Both the position numbers and the translations under genes were made by a program. Source: Angiostrongylus vasorum (taxonomy: Eukaryota; Nematoda; Chromadorea; Rhabditida; Metastrongylidae). From it: a stretch of DNA of 64,000 nucleotides. Positions 8,994-20,209 of this stretch are shown here, in pieces; positions within the stretch are counted from its first letter, which is position 1, and every line of letters begins with the position of its first letter. Below the pieces are notes generated by a model. It was not told the origin of the DNA. It saw nothing but the letters and a program-made list of their open reading frames with translations, and searched no databases. The DNA lies in contig JADANN010000120.1 of assembly GCA_018806985.1 (NCBI GenBank), positions 1,364,001-1,428,000 on the forward strand, read 5' to 3'.

Positions 8994-11945
8994 TATAATG
9001 TTCATGTATACGCATACACATACGTACACGCACACGCACACGACCACACACACGAACACACACGGCCAGTGTTTGTTATACCCCCTCTGATGGCTAAAGT
9101 TATTAAATCAGCATAAAAATAAATATACCGCCACGACAACATCACGCATATGGTCGCAATCCTCCGGATGCATGAAGCAGCCATACTCAGTACGATCAAG
9201 GGAGCCGTCTAAATCGTAGTCAGCCACACTCCACCTCAAATATTACGATAAGGACTAGATAGCCTGGCTAAGAAGCATAGTGCCGGGGGTAACAGTGTTG
9301 ACTGGGTACTGTAAAACCAACTGTCTAGCGAAATCACCTCTTCTGATCTCTAGTTATCATTTTCGCGTATTCGGGTGAGAGTTCCTGTCCCTCACCAGTA
9401 GGCGATCCGTAAACCATCTCTCTGGAAAGAACATCACCAGTCAGCTATACTTTTTTTCTCTCTTCTTTATAATAACCATATGAGCAGGATCCAGCTTATC
9501 ATAACAACATGGCGCAGTCGGTCGACTAATTGCAGAATTCTCTGCTGTTATAGAACTGGAGTCACACAGCAGTAGTTTTCCATCCTGTATGCAAAGGCAG
9601 GCAACTAACTGTCTGTATTAAGAATCTATGGTCGCCCCAGCATGGCTATCTCGGATTTCAAGAGAAAATAACGAACGACTAACACTTAGTGTGTTAATGA
9701 ATATGGAAACACACAGATCCTCAAATTTCAGTCGAATTGACACCCCGAACACGACCACTATGAATGATATTTGCAATACAACGAAACGAATGAAAGAAGT
9801 GCTGGGACTCGCACGACATGTGTAACGTCGTCTATGTATCTAAGCAGTAATCATGTAAGTAATCACAAAATAAAATCGAACCTGTAGTCTTCCCATTTGA
9901 TCTTTCCATCTTGTATTTTTTCCTTTTTATAGTTTTTCCAAGTCCGCTCCACATCGTTGTTAACGTACCTCTTCTGCATGAAATTGATATGCTCTTTCAA
10001 CTCTTTTTCTTCAACGAACCCATCTCCATCGGAGTCCATCTTGGGAACCAACATTCTAAATTACCACAACTATTATACAGTTTCTCTTATTGTGTGATGG
10101 GATTTGTGTCTCATTAGAGGTGCCCTACAAAACACGCAGAGTTGTTGGTTCGATCCCGCATTTTCCGGCAAATAAAATCCTCAATCCCTTTGAGTTCGGC
10201 AAACTGGTATCAGATTTGTCTCTGTGGACGGAATCATTGACAACGACAAGCCCACTGCTACATCGGTTCAGATATTCACTCATTCATCTCGATGCCACTA
10301 CAAAGGGAGTCAAATACGTAACGCATCTCTAAGTGAATTATCAGTGCCCAACACCTTATGCTTCAATCTTTATTGTATAACACAGTTCTACGAGTTTGTC
10401 AAAAATTTTACTAAAACTTAAAACTTGAAAGTCTACTAAAACCCAGATATTTATTCCTATATAAAAATTTTTCTCAAGAATATAGTTGATCACAAGGGAA
10501 CATAACAACGTACGCGAGTCTCTCTTTGGACTTCTCAGGAGTGAGTTCATCGAACTCAGCCGCAGCATCTTTCCCAAGGAACTGATCGTGATCGTACTTG
10601 ACATCGTGCTCAGTTCCCTTAACAATTACGAAGTACCAAAAGGTGGTTACGACTGCTCCCAACAGGGTCAGTATTCTTGGTTCATAACACTAATGAGAAA
10701 GTGAATGAGATTTTCCCTCGAATTAAATAACGTTTAAAGTAAATGTGACACTAGGAATTCTACTACGTTGTTCTCCTTGTCGTTGGGCCATCCTCTTCGT
10801 ACTTCTAAATAATATTCTATTCGCTTATCACTTTGAATAGACTTTTCAATACAGTATAAAATTTCCATGGAAACTACATTTTAATGGAGTGTTTGAATTC
10901 ACCACTTGCAGAAAATGCAATAAGATGTTTAGAACATCGTATTTGCATTAACAGAGTTTTAAAGGAAACTGTACATCTGGCACATCTTCTCAATAGATTT
11001 TGAGTGTTTCAAAATGATAGGAAGTAAATTGTAACATGGGACCCTTTAGTAATATATTTTTTTACACTGCTACTGGTTTTCGTGTAACGTGTAGCAGTTT
11101 CACTTCCCGAAATATTCGACAATTCGATGTAACAAGCGTTCACAGCGCTATTTGAACAAATCGATCAAAGCCGCAACGGACATACCGCGAAATTCTGATT
11201 TTTCCAACTATAATTCCAGGAAGATTGTTCTTAATTCCGATTCCGAGTTTTGGCGGGTAAAGCACCTCCCTAGCAAGTTCCCTGAGAAATCCTTCCTCAT
11301 AATCTATGGAGGTGTTGCAGTTTCTATTACACCGCATGAGAACACATTACAAATCACAACAGAATAAAGCCAGCTTTGTCTACCACAAACGACATTTCAT
11401 TGAAGGCCACTATAATTTTGGTTCAGTGGAAAGAATTTCAGCAATTGGTAGATATATTCATGTTTTAACTGAAAGTAACTTCAGAAATGCCTCTATTTAT
11501 TTTTGTATTTTGCGAAGTGTTTCGGAGTCTAAGCTAGTTCCGATCGGATTAAAGTTTGCACGCATTGAAATGCACTCTTCATAGGCATTAAAATAGTTAA
11601 AATTGTTGTTGAAAGAACACTGACTAGCTTGATAAAGATGATGCGCTTCAGATCCACTATGATCACCAAGTAAACCAAGGCGCGACCGTTTTTGAAGAAA
11701 TCGACATTGCTGTAAAGTGGCCAGTTGGCACAACTGTTTCTCTACCCTCAACTCCCGAACAAGTACATCTTGCAAAACCAACTGCAGACATTTGATTACG
11801 TGTAAGAGAAGGATAGCATCTCTGAATATTTGAAATGAACCCGTAAATTCACCTTGTGATGGGATACGTCCTTGTCCGGGTCGGCGCTGTGATGAGAGGC
11901 CAAGGCGTATACGAACAAGACGGACAATACTACCAGAAATTTCAT
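7338..11945 (-). CDS. calu-1: Calumenin/CREC-family EF-hand protein of the secretory pathway
   Basis: Nine exons: 11945-11853, 10617-10514, 10055-9882, 9421-9338, 9234-9129, 8719-8615, 8533-8456, 8359-8269, 7448-7338. All joins keep phase except that exon 8 is one base too long. Corrected, the product is 314 residues, the usual calumenin length. It has a signal peptide ([17 protein letters not shown]), then six EF-hands: loops at residues 73-84 ([12 protein letters not shown]), a degenerate second hand near 109-121, then 157-168, 194-205 ([12 protein letters not shown]), 239-250 and 275-286. It ends HDPAEL, resembling the HDEF-type ER retention tails of calumenins. Calumenins bind calcium with low affinity and assist folding and modification in the ER and Golgi; C. 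elegans CALU-1 has been linked to muscle function and cuticle. Most introns use TTTCAG-like or TTGCAG acceptors; those before exons 2, 5 and 8 end TTAAG, TTGAG and TAAAG. The exon-8 insertion makes the gene read as broken unless it is a sequence error. Confidence 0.93.
7514..7772 (-). repeat. tRNA-derived SINE-like repeat family 1, degenerate copy in calu-1 intron 8
   Basis: Read on the minus strand it aligns with the other family-1 copies (TGCATATCTGGCC, CTACCGATGTATC, GACAAGTCTGGTA...GACC, GATGGAAGCCTTGGTGAG). A deletion removes about 40 bases near the tail. Inserted in the last intron of calu-1. Confidence 0.75.
8269..8359 (-). CDS. calu-1: calu-1 exon 8 (with apparent +1 insertion)
   Basis: The family expects [20 protein letters not shown] then [10 protein letters not shown]. 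The exon reads GAGGGAGATG where GAGGAGATG is needed, so it is 91 nt instead of 90. The extra G lies in the run at 8355-8357. The donor is AAG|GCAAGT, a GC-AG intron. Confidence 0.82.
8456..8533 (-). CDS. calu-1: calu-1 exon 7 (start of EF-hand 5)
   Basis: 26 codons: [20 protein letters not shown] followed by DGKLNQ. Acceptor CCATTGCAG, donor CAG|GTTAAT. Confidence 0.9.
8615..8719 (-). CDS. calu-1: calu-1 exon 6 (EF-hand 4)
   Basis: 35 codons in phase 0, containing [20 protein letters not shown] and ending in PELNGK. Acceptor ATTGCAG, donor AAG|GTATAC. Confidence 0.9.
8880..9062. repeat. CA/TA microsatellite in calu-1 intron 5
   Basis: ACAC-rich flanks surround a TA tract at about 8928-8996. 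The apparent minus-strand open frames of tyrosine, isoleucine and valine are translations of this repeat. Confidence 0.9.
9129..9234 (-). CDS. calu-1: calu-1 exon 5 (EF-hand 3)
   Basis: Encodes [20 protein letters not shown] and [15 protein letters not shown]. The acceptor is the unusual ATTTGAG; the donor is GCG|GTATAT. Confidence 0.88.
9338..9421 (-). CDS. calu-1: calu-1 exon 4
   Basis: Encodes [20 protein letters not shown] followed by MITRDQKR, the linker between hands 2 and 3. Acceptor CTTTCCAG, donor AG|GTGATT. The phase is 2 on both sides. Confidence 0.88.
9640..9826 (+). repeat. SINE-like repeat family 4, copy 2 (calu-1 intron 3)
   Basis: Contains CTATCTCGGATTTCAAG, AGAAGTGCTGGGACTCGCAC and GACATGTGTAA in the same order as copies at 6440 and 15882. 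The middle is more diverged. Confidence 0.55.
9882..10055 (-). CDS. calu-1: calu-1 exon 3 (EF-hands 1 and 2)
   Basis: Opens with [20 protein letters not shown], a canonical EF-hand, followed by [20 protein letters not shown] and a degenerate second hand. Acceptor AATTTAG, donor AG|GTTCGA. Confidence 0.9.
10514..10617 (-). CDS. calu-1: calu-1 exon 2
   Basis: Encodes [20 protein letters not shown] and [15 protein letters not shown], the conserved calumenin N-terminal motif. The acceptor is TGTTAAG and the donor GC|GTACGT, phase 2. Confidence 0.88.
10620..11850 (-). other. calu-1: calu-1 intron 1
   Basis: A 1.2-kb first intron with no nested gene or repeat that I recognise. The open frames near 11140-11780 are not protein-like. 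Confidence 0.6.
11853..11945 (-). CDS. calu-1: calu-1 exon 1 (signal peptide)
   Basis: ATG at 11945-11943; 31 codons, phase 0, donor AAG|GTGAAT. The hydrophobic signal peptide is followed by an acidic/histidine stretch ([15 protein letters not shown]). Confidence 0.88.
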
Positions 11946-12613
11946 AGTAGAACTGAGAGGTTTTCTACAAAAAATGCGTGAAACTATAGCTAGTTAAACC
12001 AATGAACAAATCAAAGAATGCAGGAGAACTACAGTGTCACAGATTAACAGAATCGAATGAAGCCTTTAGAAAGATGGCAATGAGTTGGTAGCCAATTTCC
12101 ATAAGGCTGGGGGAGACTATTAAACAGCAAATCGGTAATAAGCCCTAAACATTGTAGTCTCCACATATTTCATAAATCGATTTGTGTGTCGTTTTTATGT
12201 CAGCTTCTTGCAGATAAAACATAAACAAAAGCATGTGTGTATAGATACCATAAATATTGATTTCTCCAAAGACAGCTCATTTACATTTACGAAGAATTCT
12301 TCAACCTACACGTTTAACAACTCATCCATTAGATGGCGACTTAAAGAAGGAGAATTTTAGACTGCTGGTAAAGAACCCAAAAACGACCGACGTACTGGGA
12401 TGGCGTATCAGACACTGAAGAACGTGTTCACGACGGAGCAGAAGGTCTGATTTGTCAACGAATCATATTTACACATTCGCTCACTGTGCATAATTTAACG
12501 CATAACTTGGCAACACAGCGCATACAGATGATCAAAAGCGAGCGGAGGTGAATACGAATAGTACTACCGTTACATGTTGTTGAGACAAGTCATTTGTATT
12601 ATACAAGCCGGTT
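11946..12613. other. Upstream region of calu-1
   Basis: AT-rich DNA, presumably including the calu-1 promoter and 5' UTR. No distinct motif or gene seen. Confidence 0.5.
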
Positions 12614-12699
12614 TTAATGCAGTACTTGGCAATTGTACGGAGGTGGATAATACACAGAATTAAGGGACGTTTGATACTGAGATGCAACGCAGAGACAAG

Positions 12700-12940
12700 A
12701 CAACTTTAGCGGGTTGACCGGGAGCCTGTCCTCGGAGGAGGGGCGAGAGAATGTGCCTGGTCGGGATGGGTCGGCGAGCGTATCGACGTCGGATCGCGGC
12801 GTGGGCCCGGGAAGATGCTGAGGAGGGCCGGCGCCGACGGACCGGCCTCGTCGGCGAAAACTGTGTCGCGGAGGTGGGGCCGCCGGCGGCCCCACCTCCG
12901 CGTGCCGGCCAGAACTGTCGTTCGTAAGGCGTCCATACTG
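12700..12940. other. GC-rich island with a perfect 36-bp palindrome
   Basis: Base composition changes sharply to very GC-rich inside AT-rich DNA. A perfect palindrome lies at 12867-12902, centred on CGCC/GGCG, with arms reading CGCGGAGGTGGGGC. Both strands carry long open frames simply because GC-rich DNA lacks stops; the arginine/proline-rich translations look like no protein family. Confidence 0.75.
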
Positions 12941-13189
12941 CATGCCAACAGAACACGTTGGATTGTCAACATTCAGATCCAACATCTTCGATGTTCTGTG
13001 TAATTCTGATTGGCATAGAATAGTTCCCATGAGCCGTTCTAATTTAACGTGGACATTGGTTAATGTCACCTCGCTTTTGATAAGGTGATACAAAACTGCT
13101 GACATATCATTCCAAAATGAGCGACATGTCAGTGATATCTATTTCTTTAGAGCATGGAAAACATTGTATTAACTGCGCCACTTTTATAT

Positions 13190-13556
13190 GACCCGTCTTC
13201 ACATATGTTATGCACATCGTAGCACTTTTCCCATTCGATTCGTTTCCTCACATACACTATCCACGAAGGTCATCGAACTGTTCTGTGCATGGGATTCGAT
13301 GCTGCTCGAGGATTTTCGGTTCTCTTTATGCATCTCGCTGAATGCTGGCTCAGTCAATCCTCCCTAATCGAAAGCCGATCTTGGGATAGCTGTGCTACGG
13401 TGTTTCTGGGTCACTTGGAGAGCGGAGAGCTTCGCAGGCAAGGCTGTTACCAACCGCCGAACCTGGGAGGGATGCGAATTTTGGCTGGCTTAGGATATCG
13501 TCGAATCACTGCCTTGGTCACGTTGAAGGGCATCAGTACCACTGCGCTTCTCTAGT
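13190..13556 (-). repeat. tRNA-derived SINE-like repeat family 2, copy 1
   Basis: On the minus strand the head reads AGCGCAGTGGTACT (A-box-like) then TGATTCGACGATATCC (B-box-like). The other end (CATTCGATTCGTTTCCTCAC...CCACGAAGGTC) matches the copy at 58040-58338. Confidence 0.6.
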
Positions 13557-15111
13557 CCTACTATGCTGTTAATTATTAGATCAATCCATAATGTAAACGT
13601 TGTACGTGAAAGTCTGTTAAAACAAGTTCAAATTGGAAAGAAAGAGCAAAGCAATAGTAGATTGTTTGTTCTACTAAAGTAGTGGTGTAGGTTTGCTAGG
13701 TTATTTGCACTTTTCTTCCCTCATTTCTTTTGTAAAATATTTGGGCATCGCTATATGTTGAAAGAAAATTTCATGCAGTGAATTCATTTTTTATCATTTT
13801 AGTGTGTTCAAAGCAGCTGTGAATCGTATAACAAATTGACGTTAACGTTAACATAAGTCGTTTACTATTCTGATAGCATAATGGTCATTAATGTGAAGAT
13901 TTTGAAGACGCTACTCTTACTGTAACAAAGTTGATATCAAGCTTTTTGGAGGAAAAGAATGATGTAATAATTCTTCGAAGTACGATAATCCACACTTCGA
14001 TTTTTACCACGAGTTGAAAGAACGTTAACGTCAAGAGTTGTGCCTGTATGTGGCGCAGTTCATTACGGTTCTGATCGGAAGAGCTAACGTGGCTCATGTA
14101 ACACTTTAGACAACGAATCCTCACTGATTAGCAGCCGTCTTGGAATGGGCAGTAATAAGCAGTGGTAAAACGAAACTTTTAAGAACTTTACAAAACATGA
14201 AAGTTAAGATGTACGGCCCGATATGAGTCACATGACATGAGCAAGCAACGGACACATGGGCTCACAGAAACAATTTCAGTTTTAAGACATGCGTGACTAA
14301 GTCTAGTATTGCATTTGGCGACCACTTTAGATCACGGATAACCTGTTCGTTGAAGACGTTGTGCATTAAAACCAATGCATGCGATTCACTTTTCCAGTCC
14401 CGAAAATGAGCACGATCCCTTTATTCTCTTCTATCTAAAATAAGAGTTTCTCACGCATTTTGCTACTATTTCTACGGCTTTTCATATTCTACATATTGTC
14501 TACGTTTTTTCTATGTGGCTTGTCATGCTTTCAAACAACCTACTTTTGAGTATGGTGAAAGAAAATGTTCAGCCAAGACTCAATGGTCTGTGCTGTTCTC
14601 AAATGAGAAAAACTTCGCTGCTGCGATTGACCGATTACTGAAACATTTGTTCTATTTTTTAAATCTGATCTTCGGTTCAAACTGCTATCAAAGTACAAAC
14701 ATGAAACACTGCGGGCTCACCTGCAATTAGCAGATAGTGAAATCTGTTATAGACCAGACAAGTCACTGAAATCTGTTATAGACCAGACAAGTCGTTCAAT
14801 CTCTGAAAGGTGTTAGTACCTTTTACGAGATTCAAATCAGGGCAATAGATTCATGCAAGAAAAGGTTTTTGTAAATCATTAAGTATACAGGAAGGTTTTT
14901 CGCAGACCACGAAACAATATGATTTGAAGTCAATGCTTTCACTCTACTCCGCCCCACGTATACGATTGATATCAACGCATATGGTAAATTTTTGTCTGCT
15001 TTTTTCTTATCTAGGTTCATTTTTCGAATAATGACATATTTGAAGTGGCAAGTTTCGTCAAACACGACAGAATACTTCCAACCGCTACTATTGCACTAAC
15101 ATATTTTTTAA
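13557..15111. other. Intergenic stretch, no gene recognised
   Basis: AT-rich with only short, unconvincing open frames. The only structure noticed is a 29-bp unit repeated twice at about 14738-14795 (TGAAATCTGTTATAGACCAG...). Confidence 0.5.
14738..14795. repeat. Two-copy tandem repeat, 29-bp unit
   Basis: TGAAATCTGTTATAGACCAG plus nine bases starts at 14738 and again at 14767, essentially identical. Confidence 0.85.
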
Positions 15112-15392
15112 ATGGTAGAAACGATAAAGCGGTTTGTGTTGATCAATCCTTGAGGGGATGCGCCATGCATTCGACTTCATTAAGCATCGTTAGAAGTGAC
15201 TGAAGGCACATCGGGTCTATAGTTGACTCACAGTCGCCCATCGAAGTATAAACTCAATGCTGCTAGCCTCTCAGAGATATATGCTACCAGTTTAGCGATC
15301 CCGGAGGAATGAAAGGCTTGGTGAATCAGAGCGCAGATACGTGTGTATTATGCAACACCTCTAACCACTGCACTACACGTGCCTCCTAAAAT
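15112..15392 (-). repeat. tRNA-derived SINE-like repeat family 1, copy
   Basis: Contains GTTGATCAATCC, GATGCGCCATGCATTCGACT, TCATTAAGCATCGTT and the degraded head (AACCACTGCACTACACGTGCC). It is more diverged than the copies at 36.7 and 40.4 kb. Confidence 0.8.
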
Positions 15393-15881
15393 TCTTTAAG
15401 GAGCATGATTTTTGCTATCATTTTTTCAAGGTTTGAATTTTTAAAAAGTCCCAAATGAGATGAAATTTTATAGAATTTTTTAGAAGACCCCCTCTAAAAC
15501 AAAAAGTATCTTCCTTAGGCCGTTTAAGTTCTCAATTCATAAGTTCTGTTTTTTATCGAAAATTTGTGGACAGTTACAGTAACAAACACGTTAAACGTTA
15601 TTTGCTTGAGAACTAAGAAATCTTCCATTTCGTTTAAGAGTAAGCTTTTCAGTGAGGAATGGTTTTCCTGGACCAGGAACAAAAGAACAAGGACGAATTA
15701 AAAATTATGCGCAGTGAGGGCGTTATTCTAATTATTGAATGATTTTGTGTGCATTCATTGTTAAAAATGGTTGATGATCTTCAGCATGTTTAGATTTCTG
15801 CATGGCGATCAATGGATGTGAGCAAGAGGTCAGAAATGAGCATTAGATAGTAGCAGAACAACGACACTTAGGAGGGTGGGA

Positions 15882-16170
15882 GGAGGGAGGGGGATAGAGC
15901 ACTGCTTAGTAGTGGCGGTTCAGCAAGCAATGGCGCTAGTTCGACCCTTCCTGAACACTTTCCCCAATCCACGTGGTAATGTCCTAGCCCGACTATCTCC
16001 AAGATTTTAAGGAGACTCGACTCGACCAGCATTCTACAACATTCATAACGAGGGAGGAAACCCTCAATCACCAGCCAAGCACACATGCGAAGTGTTCGAA
16101 GACCTTTACGGACAATGAACGCGAGGAAAACGAATGGAATGCTAGAAGTGCTGAGATCCGCACAGTAGAT
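15882..16170 (+). repeat. SINE-like repeat family 4, copy 3 with tRNA-like head
   Basis: The 5' part reads GGCGGTTCAGCAAG...GCGCTAGTTCGACCCTTCC, in which AGTTCGACCC fits a pol III B box. The body matches the copies at 6440 and 9640. Confidence 0.55.
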
Positions 16171-16349
16171 GTGTTAATAGATCATTTGAAAACGGCATAA
16201 CAGTTTCGATTTATTGAAAACATAGCATTGCCGCAAAAGAATATTCTGTTGTTGTTTCCATTCGAATTTATGGCAAACGACCCAATTGTCACATGAGATT
16301 CCATCTCTTTCCGAACGATCTTTCGTATTCTATCTCTTTCTCTTTTCTT

Positions 16350-16355
16350 CATTTG

Positions 16356-16386
<31 letters not shown>

Positions 16387-16450
16387 TACACATGTATATA
16401 TGTACATGTATACACATATGTATATGCATATATATATGCACATTTACATA
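16350..16450. repeat. CATA/TA microsatellite
   Basis: CATACATACATA runs into mixed ATGTATA/TATG repeats just before a SINE-like copy. Confidence 0.9.
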
Positions 16451-16452
16451 TA

Positions 16453-16722
16453 AAGGATGAAAATAAAGCTCTCGGCGTTGATCAATCCCTGAGGGATGCG
16501 CCATGAATTCAACTTCATTAATCATCGTTTGAAGGTGACTGAATGCATATCTGGCCTTTACTCGCGGTGGCCTACCGATGTATCGAGCCACTGATGCTAT
16601 CCTCCCAGATAACTCCGGTAACAATTTGCTGACACCGGAGAGATGGAAGGCTTGGTGGGCTATGGGCGCGAGGATCGATTCCACATGCAGGGCGCCTCCG
16701 ACCACTACGCCACACGCGCCCG
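16453..16722 (-). repeat. tRNA-derived SINE-like repeat family 1, copy
   Basis: A full-length copy. On the minus strand the head starts GGGCGCGTGTGGCGTAGTGG, and the tail ends in GCCGAGAGCTTTA near ATCCTTTA. The open frames in it are translations of the repeat. Confidence 0.85.
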
Positions 16723-17357
16723 TATATAATCAGTGCAATATTTATGGTCTTCATCACCTTTATACAAAGGCATCATCATCGAGCGACCTAGGCGGAAGCA
16801 GCCCCCACTCAACCCTTTCGAGCACTAGAATTATTTATTTGGCTGTACTTGTTCAAATGACAAGAGAATTACCACGTTTTTCCTATGGTACTATGATTAT
16901 TCGTAAATGAGAGGTTTAGGTGAAATCAGTGCAGTGATTTCATCCTCTAAATCTGCGCCTTAGGACTAGTATTAAACATGATCCCTTTTTGGAAACACTT
17001 AACATCCTGGTCGAAGCCATTGAGTACGGCAGGCAACATTAGTAATCAGCTGAGTTTGAACATCGTCAAAGTGTTCTCCACGTTTCACACAATTCCTATG
17101 TGATCACTGCTTCAAGGTGCAAGTAAAATGTGCACCAGCGCCTATGCTTAGTCTTCATAAGATGAACAAATCCCCCCGTTCAGTAGCTATGACTGTAGAG
17201 AAATTAGCCTGTCAAGACGTCACCTAACGGCGAAAACTTTGTAATTGCCTACACGAATTATGTAGCAGACTTTAAAAAAATGACGATAATACAAGCATGT
17301 GAACAACAAGTTACCAACGAGCAGTAAATAGAGAAGTTAGTGAAAATTCCTCGTAAT
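16723..17357. other. Intergenic stretch, nothing recognised
   Basis: AT-rich, no gene or repeat match seen. Confidence 0.5.
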
Positions 17358-17560
17358 GGTTTACCGCCTCATCGTGGCTGGGAGGTGATCCTGGGTGTCG
17401 GGCTGCAATGTACAGCGAGGGGATTCATCCTCTTGGCAGGGTTTTCCAAGCTGAGAAGGAGCCAGGCTTTTTCCATCAGGAAGCCTATCCAAGTGTAAAC
17501 CAATACGAGGATCCACCGCCGTCCTGGTATCAAAGTTACATGGTGGCAAATCTCTTCCGT
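17358..17560 (+). repeat. Repeat family 3, 5' half
   Basis: Begins GGTTTACCGCCTCATCGTGG and contains GGAGGTGATCCTGGGTGTCG, CCAAGCTGAGAAGGAG and CCACCGCCGTCCTGGTATCA. It is about 200 bases of the roughly 360-bp unit seen complete at 27838-28207. Confidence 0.8.
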
Positions 17561-18970
17561 CAAAATAATAACAGCTACGATGACATTTATTGCCTAAATT
17601 TCATAGTTGTGCGACTGCACTTATAAAATTAACGCGTTTTGTAGACGCTGCCTTTCAAGCTCCATAATATGAAATGCACTGACTACTTGCCTGCGATGAA
17701 AAAAAATTCGAATGCGAAAATAGAAAGGTATAAGAGGAAACACGGTGTTTTAACCGCTCTTTCCTACTTATTCTTTTCCATGACAGAGTATGATGTGAGG
17801 AAAAAAACATTTTTTCTGGTATTCTATAGAAAGCTGACGTCACTTCGTTATAATATGGCAATTGATAGGTGATATTGGATGTTCATTCAGAGAAAAGTTA
17901 ACAACTACTTCTCATTTAGTTTCCTATCACTTTTTAGTCATTCGAACGCAAGGTTATGTAGCGCAAAGCAGTAGGTCGTTCACCGTTTCAAACGTTCATT
18001 CCTTGCTGCTACATGAAGTTTGAGGTCCTTGCGTTATTGTCATATTCTACTTCTATGCGCGAACATCACCTCTGTACTAATGATTTTGGCTTCATTTAAA
18101 GCCATGTCTGATTTAAACCATTGGAACTGAAGTGAAAAAAGACGCACTGCAAACACTTTCCTGTGTCAAAAAATTGACGTGAAGCTACTAAAACCCATAA
18201 TTGGCAGGAGGACGACGTTATCAGGTCCGTTCCGCGCTGCTTTTTTCACAAGAAAAACTCTCCATTTCTTGGTCACGCTGTATTTTGATCGCATTTTTGA
18301 CAAGAGACCAAAACTAGGTCTCTGTGCATTGACCGACGGACGACATTCCGCGCATGGCTTCTGGACATGGATTAAGCACAGCAGCACTTTACGAAGAAAA
18401 AATTGCATTATAATACGGTTCTTACGATTTATTTGTGCTCGGAATATGGAGTGACAGAAGCAGTTTTCCCAATCTTTTTCTGATCCTGTAATAGTCATTA
18501 CAGCGGAGAAGTCCTGTCAAGAAATCTAGAGAATGACCCAAGCATAGCGATAGTTCATTGACAACCATTAACCATATCGCACTCCAACAACATATCGCCG
18601 AACTAGCGCTATAGAAGATGAAAGCATCAGGATAGAAATCTCTTCTTCATGAATGATAATCGCCAGAAAAAAACGAAGTTACAAAACTAAAGAACTTTTT
18701 CTGGACTGGAAATGATGAACTTGTATTTCGTTGTCAAAGTTTTCAATACTTTTCACCCCAATAAGAAAATTCTCCTACGAGTCGAAATGTGTCGAATTTT
18801 AGGGGTTCAAAACCGACACTATTTAACTTTTATGTACTGCCTATTAATTCTTAATGATAGGGCATGACGTCAAATACAACTAAAAAGATGCTAAGACATG
18901 AGCAAAACTCAGCTGCGCTTCCAGCCCAAAGCTACCCTTTCCGGGGGGCTCAAAATATTAGGCGGTAAAT
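17561..18970. other. Intergenic stretch, nothing recognised
   Basis: AT-rich. Overlapping open frames on both strands near 18166-18498 have no protein character. Confidence 0.5.
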
Positions 18971-18974
18971 AAAA

Positions 18975-19035
18975 GATAAACATTGTGATTTCGACTGAAG
19001 CTTCAGCTTAACTGGGTTCAATTCCGATATGTACT
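18975..19035. repeat. Short dispersed repeat
   Basis: ATAAACATTGTGATTTCGAC followed by TGAAGCTTCAGCTTAACTGG recurs with few changes at about 30307-30350. Both lie near a family-5 tRNA-like unit. Confidence 0.6.
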
Positions 19036-19084
19036 CCCCAGGTCATTACCGCTGATGTGCGATTGCTGATAGCATTTGGGATAC

Positions 19085-19450
19085 TTAGTTAGACGGCCCG
19101 TCCTCACCTGTTGTGCGGGCCCAAGCACCTTCTCCACTTCTCGGGATTTTGCTGATTTAGCCATTGCTTCCCTGAAGTCTCGAGGTCAGCTTGGCCAAAT
19201 TCTGCCCCAGATCGTCACCACGACAGACAGTCGCATCCCTTGCGGATCAGAGATTTGCCACTGTGCGACTAGTTTGATACCAGAACGGTGGTAGATCCTG
19301 GTATTGATTTACTCTTACTGGGCTTACTAACGGAAACGCCGGACTCCTTAGCTTGGGAGACCCTGCCAGAAGATGAATCCTCCCTGTACATCCCAGCCCG
19401 ACACCCAGGAACATATCTCAAACACGATGAGGCGGTAAGCCATTGGGAGG
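19085..19450 (-). repeat. Repeat family 3, full-length copy
   Basis: The reverse complement matches 27838-28207 end to end: GATGAGGCGGTAA at one end, GGTGGTAGATCCTGGTATTG in the middle, and TTGTGCGGGCCC at the other end. The plus-strand open frames are spurious. Confidence 0.85.
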
Positions 19451-19527
19451 CTCATACAGATGTTTTGCTGATATCACTATTGCAGTTAAAAAAAATTAAA
19501 TGAGACAATGGCAGTCCAACAGCCTGG

Positions 19528-19590
19528 GTTGGTGTAGTGGGTAACACATGAGCCTCCGGAAAAGGAAGCCGCGGGTTCAAAATGCACCTG
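19528..19590 (+). repeat. tRNA-like unit (family 5), copy 1
   Basis: GGTTGGTGTAGTGGGTAACA (A-box-like) is followed by CCGCGGGTTCAAAATGCACC (B-box-like). It matches the unit at 30225-30290 on the other strand. Decayed B box and no cloverleaf, so not a working tRNA. Confidence 0.55.
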
Positions 19591-19599
19591 AGGTTCCGA

Positions 19600-20200
19600 G
19601 TTTTGCTATTATCTCAGCATTAAAATTTTTTCAGACAACCTGGAACATGGGAAATTCCCGCAATAATTTGAATAATAGAAAAGCAATGACCGACTAGGGT
19701 CGGTAAGTTAAAAATGACATAACGCAAGTGAAACAAATTTATTCATCGAAATAATAAGCAAAACATTTAGAATCCGCGCATTTCTGCGTGAACCAAAGTA
19801 ATATTTTATTCTGTTAGCGCATTACTCAGACGTTTTGGAAACGACGGATTTCTCAAGGCGAATTTGGCGGCGGCGTTTTCCAAGCGTTACCACATCCGTC
19901 ACCATATCCAGTGATGAATGCGTTATGTGGGGATCGAGTGCACCGTACTCGTTTATTTCAACACGTTTCAATTCTGAATATTTGTTTTTCCCGCACAGAG
20001 CACTTTTTTCCATATTTTTTTCTTCCAATCGATAGATGATTTAAAATAGGCCTTCGAGCGAGCCTCCAACCTGAAACGTCACCCTATCCACCCAGTAATT
20101 TTCACACTGTTTTGGATAAGTTTGCTTTGTGAGTACTTTTGCTGATGAAGAGAGCAGCCATCAGAAAGAGTGTTGTTATTGACGAAGCTACAGAGGTTCT
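19600..20200. other. Intergenic stretch, nothing recognised
   Basis: Overlapping frames at 19822-20035 run on both strands and show no family resemblance. Confidence 0.5.
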
Positions 20201-20209
20201 CAAACATCT

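Noticed and set aside
8857..9063. Val/Ile/Tyr-rich small proteins
   Set aside because: Translations of CA/TA microsatellite.
12614..13105. 163-codon minus-strand open frame
   Set aside because: It spans the GC-rich palindromic island; the arginine/proline-rich middle reflects base composition and the flanks are not protein-like.
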